From positions 1 through 5,058 of the forward strand of contig JAEYVN010000602.1 of the NCBI GenBank assembly GCA_023431725.1: a stretch of DNA of 5,058 nucleotides, in the 5' to 3' direction. This document shows positions 1 to 5,058 of this stretch, piece after piece (position 1 is the first letter of the stretch; every line of letters begins with the position of its first letter). The notes beneath the pieces were generated by a model. That model searched no databases, was not told where the DNA came from, and was given only the letters and a program-made list of their open reading frames with translations. A program made the translations under genes and the position numbers. The DNA is from Pseudomonadota bacterium. Its GTDB lineage: Bacteria > Pseudomonadota > Alphaproteobacteria > Rhizobiales > Xanthobacteraceae.

Positions 1-718
1 ATGTCCAGACGATGCCCGAGATCACGACGATGGCGGCCAGCAGCGCCACCATCTGCGTCCAGCGGCATTGCGTGACCGCGAATAGAGCAAACAGGAGCGG
101 CACAGTCACGAGAGACGTGCGGCTCGCCGAAACGTAGAAGACATTCGCCAGGAACAGCGCGACCAGCGCAAGCATGGCGAACATGAGCGCGGTGCGGCGC
201 TGCGCCCAATAGGTCATCGCCACATAGAAAAGACCGGCCACGCAGAGAATGAATTCGCCGCTTTGCGCGATGTAATCACGCACCGGAACGCCATAGGACC
301 GGAACGGATAACCGATGGCGATCCCGGTGTAAGACACGAACAACAAAAGGATGCAGGAGCCGAGGAAACTCAGCAGCACCCAATGCACATGCTCGGATTC
401 GCGAAACTGAATCAGCAGCAGCGGAATCGCAAGCAGCTTGAAAAATGCGCCAAACCCGCTGAAGCGCTCGGACCACGGCACATTCGCCCACAACATCCCG
501 ATCGCCGCCAGTGCAACAAGAGCAACAGGAAGCCACGCTGCCGGATGACGCATCACGGAACGGATGTCGTCCGGACGAATGGTAGGCAGAAGCGCGATCA
601 GCCACGCAACAACAAGGATATAGATGCCCGAGGTCGACCAGGTAATGGTCGCCACAGCCGCGGCCGCGAAGATATCGGCGAATTTCCGGGACTGTTCGCG
701 ATCGAAGGCTATCGTCAT
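1..718 (-). CDS. O-antigen ligase/polymerase-family membrane protein, N-terminal part (3' end beyond left edge)
   Basis: Reading from the ATG at 718, this frame stays open to the left edge for 239 codons. The product is strongly hydrophobic, with likely membrane segments near residues 29-46, 60-78, 92-104, 112-136, 154-172, 178-196, 202-216 and 221-239, joined by short charged loops such as PTIRPDDIRSVMRHP. VPWSERFSGFGAFFKLLAIP (80-99) and SASRTSLVTVPLL (197-209) resemble conserved blocks of the WaaL/Wzy family, where the Ser-Arg-Thr stretch recurs in O-antigen ligases. Such proteins act in the inner membrane on the periplasmic side, transferring or polymerising undecaprenyl-linked glycan. 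The large periplasmic loop that would separate ligase from polymerase, normally in the second half, is out of view, so I give no symbol. The start overlaps the preceding stop (ATGA) and has AGGAG 7 bases upstream, the best ribosome binding site in the window. Many codons end in T, giving lower GC than hldE. Confidence 0.85.
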   Translation of the reverse strand, partial: MTIAFDREQSRKFADIFAAAAVATITWSTSGIYILVVAWLIALLPTIRPDDIRSVMRHPAAWLPVALVALAAIGMLWANVPWSERFSGFGAFFKLLAIPLLLIQFRESEHVHWVLLSFLGSCILLLFVSYTGIAIGYPFRSYGVPVRDYIAQSGEFILCVAGLFYVAMTYWAQRRTALMFAMLALVALFLANVFYVSASRTSLVTVPLLFALFAVTQCRWTQMVALLAAIVVISGIVWT

Positions 719-1563
719 CCCATCGCTCCTGGACTCGATTGCCGCTCACCGCGCATCGCCGATAATCCCCGGCGAGCGGAGATATTGCCGCCGGCCCTCA
801 CGTCGTCGAGTTTCTGATCGTTGTCCGTGAGCCACGACCGATCGGCCGTCGGGTGCCAGAGATGTAGAACACCGGTAGCAAAAACACCGTCTTTCCTCCG
901 GACGCCCGCGTGCAGCAGACGCACCAGGAGATCGGAGTCCTCGCGGCCCCATCCTTCATAGGCGCAATCGAATCCATCGACGCGGTCAAGATCACGCCGC
1001 CAGATACCGAGATTGCATGACCGCGCGCCGCGCCAGGCGCGCCAGCGCAATTTGCGCAGCGGGCCAAGCGGCAGCCGCACAAGCGGCACCGTTCGATTGA
1101 TGCCGCCACGGCTGCGTTCCCTCGTCCATTCCCGATAGCCCCAGGTTTCCGGATCGAGCTTTTCGCGGAGAATCTTCGCGGTCAGTTGCTCAGACATCAG
1201 GATGCGATTGCCGGTGACGAACCAGCCATCTTCGGCCAGCATACGATGCGTGACAACGAAGCCCGGACGGGCAATGCAATCGCCATCAAGAAAAACGCAG
1301 TAAGTGCCTTCACTCGCCAGAATGCCGCGGTTACGGATTTCGGCGGCACGAAAGCCGCGATGCTCCTGCCACACGTGCTTCAGCGGCCGCCCCAGCTTGG
1401 ACTTCCAATCCTCGATCACCTGCGCCGTCGCTTCGCCCGACCCATCGTCGGCAACGATCACCTCGAAATTTCGATCGGATTGCACCGCCAGAGAGCGCAG
1501 CACTGCATCGAGCGCATCCTCTCTGTTCCAGGTCGTGACGATCACGGAAATCAGATCAGCCAC
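715..1563 (-). CDS. Family 2 glycosyltransferase with galactosyltransferase-type C-terminal region
   Basis: This 282-residue, probably inverting glycosyltransferase has no predicted membrane segment and likely acts at the cytoplasmic side of the inner membrane. The N-terminal GT-A domain shows SVIVTTWNREDALDAVLRSL (6-25), VIVADDGSGEAT (35-46), HRGFRAAEIRNRGI (68-81) and the metal-binding DXD as FLDGDCI (91-97). A second signature, GFDCAYEGWGREDSDLLVRL (197-216) with the Glu208-Asp209 pair, matches the C-terminal galactosyltransferase motif found in chondroitin-polymerase-like and beta-1,4-galactosyltransferase relatives; VLHLWHP (232-238) follows. The start is GTG at 1563, directly before the first beta strand and with GAAGGGG 7 bases upstream; it overlaps the preceding gene by 8 bases. 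The last 20 residues (RRGLSAMRGERQ onward) are basic and probably disordered. Donor and acceptor cannot be read from sequence; context suggests a core or O-antigen sugar. Confidence 0.9.
   Translation of the reverse strand: MADLISVIVTTWNREDALDAVLRSLAVQSDRNFEVIVADDGSGEATAQVIEDWKSKLGRPLKHVWQEHRGFRAAEIRNRGILASEGTYCVFLDGDCIARPGFVVTHRMLAEDGWFVTGNRILMSEQLTAKILREKLDPETWGYREWTRERSRGGINRTVPLVRLPLGPLRKLRWRAWRGARSCNLGIWRRDLDRVDGFDCAYEGWGREDSDLLVRLLHAGVRRKDGVFATGVLHLWHPTADRSWLTDNDQKLDDVRAGGNISARRGLSAMRGERQSSPGAMG
726..730 (-). promoter_or_regulatory. Ribosome binding site of the ligase/polymerase-family gene
   Basis: AGGAG on the minus strand lies 7 bases before the ATG at 718. It sits inside the last codons of the preceding glycosyltransferase gene and supports the ATG that overlaps that gene's TGA. 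A different ATG at 723-721 lies too close to it and is only Met281 of the glycosyltransferase. Confidence 0.7.
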
Positions 1564-2308
1564 GTCCCTGCCCCTTCAGCCACGCTTTCATGTAGCGATA
1601 ATACGTACCTTCGGCGTTCGCGACAGCCAGTAAAAACCCCTCGCGTCCATCGAGGAAGCCAAGCCGTATGAAATAGGTCTGAATGAACGTCCACCAGCCG
1701 CGCAAAATGCCGGTGAAAAACGTCACACGACGGCCGGACCTCACGATCATTTCAGCACGCGCGGTCGAGTAGCGGTCCATGCGCGACAACGAATCCTCAA
1801 GGCGCAGGACGGGATGATGTATCAGCGGCTCGGCCAGGCGGCGGACCGGCCCATCACAGATCACGCGCTCATGCACGAGATCGTCGGAGAAACGCCCGCG
1901 TTCCCGGCGGAACAGGCGCAGGACATAATCGGGATACCAGCCGGAATGCCGCATCGGCTTGCCGCAGAACGTGGACAGGCGCGGCATGTCATAGCCGTCG
2001 GCTGCGCCATCCGCCATCGCGCGCTTGATCTCGGCAGCAAGCTTGTCACTGACACGCTCATCCGCATCCAGCGACAAGACCCAATCGCCAGTGGCAAGTG
2101 ACAACGCGAGATTTTTCTGAGGACCGAAGCCACCCCATTCGCCGGTGATCATGACCCGCGCGCCTTTCGCTTCGGCCAGCGCCGCCGTGCCATCGTCGCT
2201 GCCACCGTCAACGACGATACGCTCGTCACAAAAGGCAACGCTGTCGAGACACGCTTCGATGTTGCGCGCTTCGTTCTTCGTAATGACGATGGCGGAAAGG
2301 CGCGGCAT
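1556..2308 (-). CDS. Family 2 glycosyltransferase, WaaE/KdtX/LgtF-like (LPS core beta-1,4-glucosyltransferase type)
   Basis: This 250-residue protein has a GT-A fold N-terminal domain: LSAIVITKNEARNIEACLDS (4-23), the nucleotide-binding IVVDGGSDDGT (31-41), FGPQKNLAL (61-69) and the metal-binding DADE (81-84). The middle has HSGWYPDYVLRLFRR (121-135) and DDLVHERV (142-149), blocks typical of the LPS-core beta-1,4-glucosyltransferase group. The C-terminal 50 residues hold an aromatic amphipathic stretch, FFTGILRGWWTFIQTYFIR (197-215), then GFLDGREGF (217-225), also typical of the group and suited to membrane contact. Studied WaaE proteins (about 260 residues) add glucose to heptose I of the core; the hldDE genes upstream fit that, but the sugar donor here is unproven. 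The ATG lies 8 bases after the methyltransferase stop; an AGGG at 2320-2323 is 11 bases upstream, a long spacing. The last 8 bases overlap the next gene. No defects are visible. Confidence 0.9.
   Translation of the reverse strand: MPRLSAIVITKNEARNIEACLDSVAFCDERIVVDGGSDDGTAALAEAKGARVMITGEWGGFGPQKNLALSLATGDWVLSLDADERVSDKLAAEIKRAMADGAADGYDMPRLSTFCGKPMRHSGWYPDYVLRLFRRERGRFSDDLVHERVICDGPVRRLAEPLIHHPVLRLEDSLSRMDRYSTARAEMIVRSGRRVTFFTGILRGWWTFIQTYFIRLGFLDGREGFLLAVANAEGTYYRYMKAWLKGQGRG
1571..1577 (-). promoter_or_regulatory. Ribosome binding site deciding the GTG start of the second glycosyltransferase
   Basis: GAAGGGG on the minus strand ends 7 bases before the GTG at 1563. It lies within the end of the WaaE-like gene. 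Together with the protein's first beta strand starting at residue 5, it supports the GTG as the true start rather than a later codon. Confidence 0.65.
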
Positions 2309-2316
2309 GGTGTTCG

Positions 2317-3063
2317 CTACCCTGCCCCGCCGCGATCCCGCTGCCGGAACCGGATGCGATCGCGCAGACGCCGTCTGGCATCACGAAACATGCGGAATGG
2401 CAACGCAAGGTAATATTTCCGCGCAATCTGCCAGCGCCCAAGCAGGCTCATCGGCGGCGCAGCCTCACGCGGCACATACCAGCCGTTGAGACCGGTCCGG
2501 CGCATCAGGGTATAACCCGCTTGAGTCATGAAACGATGCTTGTCGAGACTGCTGACATGATCTTCCAGCAGGATCAGGCGCGGCTTCCAGCGATCGAAAT
2601 CGAAGCCACGCAGCACATCGATTTCGTGCCCTTCGACATCGACCGACATGAGATCGATCGGCTTTGCCGCGCCACCCTCAGCGAGCACCTCATCGAGCGT
2701 GCGGACCGTGACGTCGATCACCTTGTCGGCGCGCATGCCGGTGACGGCGAGATGCGGATCGAACGACGAAAATGGGCCAGCCACATGCAGGCGCATGACC
2801 TGCCCGGCCTGATCGGGCGACGAACAGGCAACCTCGAACACCTGCGCTTTGCGCACGCGGCGCAGTTCTGCGGCGAGGTCAGGCAAAGGCTCGACGAGAA
2901 TACCGTTCCAACCAGCCTCTTCCAGATGCCAGGATTGCGAGTCCTTCTTCGGATCATTGGCGCCGACTTCGACAAAGAAGCCGTCGGTCTTGTGATCGAA
3001 GAATTCGCGAACCAGCGCCACCTCGCGATCGGGTTTGAAAATTGCGGGCAAGGTCGTGCTCAT
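2317..3063 (-). CDS. FkbM-family SAM-dependent methyltransferase
   Basis: This is a 248-residue protein of the FkbM methyltransferase family, which usually O-methylates sugars or other small hydroxyl acceptors with S-adenosylmethionine. Visible marks are the SAM-binding strand and glycine loop FVEVGANDP (30-38), the acidic residue ending the second strand in GILVEPLPD (54-62), and the FkbM signature DLMSVDVEGHEIDVLRGF (137-154), followed by PRLILLEDH. After the catalytic fold, residues 205-248 form a strongly basic tail: 14 Arg/Lys against 3 Asp between 210 and 244, with aromatic and leucine residues, which could bind the inner membrane surface. It begins 8 bases after hldE and ends 8 bases before the next gene. 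No clear Shine-Dalgarno precedes the ATG, so translation may depend on ribosomes finishing hldE. Position between heptose synthesis and core glycosyltransferases suggests a core or O-chain sugar as substrate; this is inferred, not shown. Family assignment is firm, acceptor unknown. Confidence 0.9.
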   Translation of the reverse strand: MSTTLPAIFKPDREVALVREFFDHKTDGFFVEVGANDPKKDSQSWHLEEAGWNGILVEPLPDLAAELRRVRKAQVFEVACSSPDQAGQVMRLHVAGPFSSFDPHLAVTGMRADKVIDVTVRTLDEVLAEGGAAKPIDLMSVDVEGHEIDVLRGFDFDRWKPRLILLEDHVSSLDKHRFMTQAGYTLMRRTGLNGWYVPREAAPPMSLLGRWQIARKYYLALPFRMFRDARRRLRDRIRFRQRDRGGAG

Positions 3064-3071
3064 GCTGCGCG

Positions 3072-4547
3072 TCAGTTCTTAGCCGTGCTGCGTGAGCGCT
3101 TGACGATATCTGTGGTGGAATGTCCGGGCACAAGGCCGACCAGCACCACCTCGCCGCCATCGGCCTCGACAAACTCATGCCCGACCACCTGCTCGCGCGT
3201 GTAATCGGCGCCTTTGATCAAGACCCGCGGCCGCACCTTCTCGATCAGGTTGCGCGGCGTATCCTCTTCAAACACGACGACGAGGTCGACAGCCTCGAGG
3301 GCTGCCAGCACTTCGGCGCGGGCCTGCACATTCTGCACGGGACGCTCCGGTCCCTTCAACCGCGACACCGATGCGTCGCTGTTCAATCCGAGCACGAGCT
3401 TGTCGCAAGCGCCGCGCGCCTGCGCCAGCATGCGCACATGGCCAGGATGCAGGATATCGAAACAGCCATTGGTGAAACCGATCCGCAAGCCCTGCTTGCG
3501 CCAGCTGGCAAGGCGCGCATCGAGCTCCGACCAGTCGAACAGGATTTTCTCTTCGGCTGCGAGCGTGGCCGCCGGCAGGATGCGATGACGCAATTCATTG
3601 ACGGACACAGTAGCAGTGCCACGCTTGCCGACGACGACAGCGGCAGCGGCATTGGCCGCGCGCATCGCGGCTTCAAAGTCAGCCCGGAGCGCAAGCATGG
3701 CCGACAACACGGCCACCACCGTATCGCCTGCTCCGGATACATCGCTGATCTTCACGGCATAGGACGGCACGTGAACGGGATCGGCGTCGCTTTCGACGAG
3801 CGTCATGCCTTCGTCGCTGCGCGTGACCAGCACCGCATCGCATGCCAGCGACGCACGCAGATCGGCTGCGGCCGCCGCGACATCGGCATCGCTCCAGACA
3901 TCGCGATGTACGGCTTCCGACAATTCCTTGCGGTTCGGAGTCACCAGCGTCGCGCCGCGATAGATGCTGTAGTCCTTGCCCTTCGGATCGACGATCACCG
4001 GCTTGCCGGCGGCGCGGCCCGCGTCGATCACCTGGCGGATCAGATCCTTGGTCAGAACACCCTTGGCGTAGTCGGACAAGACGACCGCATCGGCACGCGG
4101 CAGCGCGGCAAGCACATGATCGAGCAAGGCCTTCTCGGCCTTTGCATCGGCCGGACGCGCCTCTTCCCAGTCGGCGCGAAGAAGATGCGTCGCGTAATGT
4201 TCGGAGACGAAACGCACTTTTCGCGTTGTCGGGCGCGAGCCGTCGACAACCAGTGCGACGTCGATATTGGGTTCGGCGGCGAGCGCCGCCTTCAGCGTGC
4301 GCCCGGCGTCGTCCTCACCGACCAGACCGATGAAGATGCATTTGGCGCCGAGGCTTGCGATGTTGCGCGCGACATTGCCGGCGCCGCCGATGACCATCTC
4401 GCTGCGCTTGACCGCGATCACCGGCGCCGGCGCTTCCGGCGAGATGCGTGCGACCTCGCCGTAGACGAAGTCGTCCAGCATCAGGTCGCCGATGCAGAGC
4501 ACCGTGACGCCGGAGAGCTGCGACAGGTTATGGTCGAAATCGAACAT
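3072..4547 (-). CDS. hldE: Bifunctional D-glycero-beta-D-manno-heptose-7-phosphate kinase / heptose-1-phosphate adenylyltransferase
   Basis: This 491-residue protein carries out two cytoplasmic steps of ADP-heptose synthesis for the LPS core: phosphorylation of heptose 7-phosphate at C1, then adenylyl transfer after GmhB has removed the 7-phosphate. Residues 1 to about 320 form a ribokinase-family kinase: GGAGNVARN (54-62), [12 protein letters not shown] (187-198), TPNRKE (203-208) and the anion-hole/catalytic SGAGDT (271-276, Asp275). Residues about 350-491 form the nucleotidyltransferase domain: [13 protein letters not shown] (358-370) with the HxGH signature, [17 protein letters not shown] (388-404), then [11 protein letters not shown] and the terminal [10 protein letters not shown]. 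Length is close to the E. coli protein of about 477 residues, and all key motifs are intact. The ATG at 4547 overlaps the hldD stop; GAGGA at 4560-4564 lies 12 bases upstream, a long spacing, so coupling to hldD may help initiation. Neither gmhA nor gmhB is in the window. Confidence 0.97.
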   Translation of the reverse strand: MFDFDHNLSQLSGVTVLCIGDLMLDDFVYGEVARISPEAPAPVIAVKRSEMVIGGAGNVARNIASLGAKCIFIGLVGEDDAGRTLKAALAAEPNIDVALVVDGSRPTTRKVRFVSEHYATHLLRADWEEARPADAKAEKALLDHVLAALPRADAVVLSDYAKGVLTKDLIRQVIDAGRAAGKPVIVDPKGKDYSIYRGATLVTPNRKELSEAVHRDVWSDADVAAAAADLRASLACDAVLVTRSDEGMTLVESDADPVHVPSYAVKISDVSGAGDTVVAVLSAMLALRADFEAAMRAANAAAAVVVGKRGTATVSVNELRHRILPAATLAAEEKILFDWSELDARLASWRKQGLRIGFTNGCFDILHPGHVRMLAQARGACDKLVLGLNSDASVSRLKGPERPVQNVQARAEVLAALEAVDLVVVFEEDTPRNLIEKVRPRVLIKGADYTREQVVGHEFVEADGGEVVLVGLVPGHSTTDIVKRSRSTAKN

Positions 4548-4549
4548 CA
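4545..4549 (-). other. hldD/hldE stop-start overlap (TGATG)
   Basis: The hldD TGA (4549-4547) and the hldE ATG (4547-4545) share one base. Such overlaps commonly allow a terminating ribosome to re-initiate. Here the only Shine-Dalgarno candidate, GAGGA at 4560-4564, is 12 bases away, so coupling is a plausible way to balance the two enzymes of one pathway. This is inference from the junction alone. Confidence 0.6.
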
Positions 4550-5058
4550 GCGATAACGATCCTCGCGGTCCAGATACTGCTGTACATAGCGTCGTACGCC
4601 ATCTTCTAGGAGCATGAACCCGGCATTATAGCCGGCCGCGCGCAGCCGTCCGACGTCGCTCTGCGTGAAATACTGGTATTGGTCGCGGATATTCTCGGGC
4701 ATGTCGACATATTCGATCTTCGGCGGCCGCCCGAGCGCCACGAACATCGCCTCGATCATCTCGCGGAAACTGCGCGCCTGCCCCGTGCCGACATTGAACA
4801 GGCCCGACACCCGCGGCGTGTCGAGCAGCCAGCGCACCACCGCCACGACGTCGTCGACATAGATGAAGTCGCGCCGCTGGTCTCCGTCGGCGATGCCGTC
4901 CTTGTGCGACTTGAACAACCGGATGGTGCCGCCGGCTTTGCCCTCGTCGAACACCTTGGCAAGGACGCTCATCATCTTGCCCTTGTGGTATTCGTTGGGG
5001 CCGAAAACATTGAAGAACTTCAGGCCGGCCCATTGCGGCGGGAGATTTTCGCCGCGCA
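4547..5058 (-). CDS. hldD: ADP-L-glycero-D-manno-heptose 6-epimerase, C-terminal part (5' end beyond right edge)
   Basis: The frame is open from the right edge to a TGA at 4549-4547, giving the last 169 residues of a protein whose family is normally about 310-330 residues. HldD converts ADP-D-glycero-D-manno-heptose to the L-glycero form used for the LPS inner core, in the cytoplasm. The fragment begins just before the extended-SDR signature [15 protein letters not shown]; its lysine (codon 4984-4982) corresponds to the conserved Lys of the HldD HKG motif. Further on are [11 protein letters not shown], the [11 protein letters not shown] stretch, and the C-terminal block [16 protein letters not shown], which matches HldD rather than other sugar epimerases. 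The NAD-binding glycine motif and the Tyr-x-x-x-Lys catalytic pair should lie outside the window. An ATG at 4975 is internal and is not the start. The stop overlaps the hldE start by one base (TGATG), so the two are probably co-translated. No damage is seen in the visible part. Confidence 0.95.
   Translation of the reverse strand, partial: RGENLPPQWAGLKFFNVFGPNEYHKGKMMSVLAKVFDEGKAGGTIRLFKSHKDGIADGDQRRDFIYVDDVVAVVRWLLDTPRVSGLFNVGTGQARSFREMIEAMFVALGRPPKIEYVDMPENIRDQYQYFTQSDVGRLRAAGYNAGFMLLEDGVRRYVQQYLDREDRYR

Noticed and set aside
276..749. A 157-codon minus-strand frame in the same region as the ligase-like gene
   Set aside because: It is in a different frame from the membrane protein, is full of Cys, Arg and Ser, and has no family motif. 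The frame beginning at 718 is the real one.
263..817. A 184-codon plus-strand open frame opposite the ligase-like gene and the end of the glycosyltransferase
   Set aside because: The composition is low-hydrophobic and Arg/Pro/Gln-rich with no motif. The opposite strand encodes a continuous membrane protein with a good ribosome binding site.
1186..1671. A 161-codon plus-strand open frame opposite the second glycosyltransferase
   Set aside because: It has no motif or ribosome binding site, and it lies opposite the DGD and nucleotide-binding region of an intact glycosyltransferase.
3064..3071. The equal 8-base spacers on both sides of the methyltransferase gene as possible insertion scars
   Set aside because: The two spacers (CGCGCAGC and CGAACACC) share only a few bases, show no direct or inverted repeat, and such short gaps are ordinary in operons.
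2521..3204. A 227-codon plus-strand open frame opposite the methyltransferase
   Set aside because: The minus-strand frame carries a clear FkbM signature; the plus-strand product shows none and has typical antisense composition.
3120..4556. A 478-codon plus-strand open frame lying opposite almost all of hldE
   Set aside because: Its product is rich in His, Arg, Asp and Gln with no recognisable domain, and it mirrors a gene with every HldE motif intact. Long antisense frames are common opposite GC-rich genes with GC-biased third positions.
4547..4975. A separate 142-residue gene starting at the ATG at 4975
   Set aside because: The same frame continues upstream to the window edge with strongly HldD-like sequence ([13 protein letters not shown]), so this ATG is an internal methionine.

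Overview
The window looks like chromosomal DNA of a GC-rich alphaproteobacterium. The HldE and HldD sequences most resemble those I recall from the Bradyrhizobium/Rhodopseudomonas/Afipia group, but this placement is from memory and not from a search. All supportable genes lie on the minus strand and form one tightly packed, right-to-left run of lipopolysaccharide (LPS) inner-core and surface-glycan genes.

In transcription order the run holds six genes. (1) The 3' part of hldD (ADP-heptose 6-epimerase) enters from the right edge. (2) hldE (bifunctional heptose-7-phosphate kinase / heptose-1-phosphate adenylyltransferase) is complete. (3) An FkbM-family SAM methyltransferase. (4) A family-2 glycosyltransferase of the WaaE/KdtX/LgtF (LPS core beta-1,4-glucosyltransferase) type. 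(5) A second family-2 glycosyltransferase of the chondroitin-polymerase-N-domain/galactosyltransferase-C type. (6) The 5' part of a polytopic O-antigen ligase/polymerase-family membrane protein runs off the left edge. This last gene stays open to the edge and is read from the ATG at 718.

The junctions are a 1-base TGATG overlap, two 8-base spacers, an 8-base overlap and a 4-base ATGA overlap. There is no room for an internal promoter or terminator between genes. The two intact borders with overlapping codons and good Shine-Dalgarno sequences suggest translational coupling.

The genes make a coherent pathway. HldE and HldD build the nucleotide-activated heptose. The glycosyltransferases would extend the core at the cytoplasmic face of the inner membrane. 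The methyltransferase probably decorates a sugar. The membrane protein would join or polymerise glycan on the periplasmic side. I found no tRNA, rRNA, CRISPR, insertion sequence, origin or phage feature. The locus is a recognisable LPS cassette and not an obviously new system. The least predictable pieces are the FkbM methyltransferase with its very basic C-terminal tail and the exact acceptors of the two glycosyltransferases.
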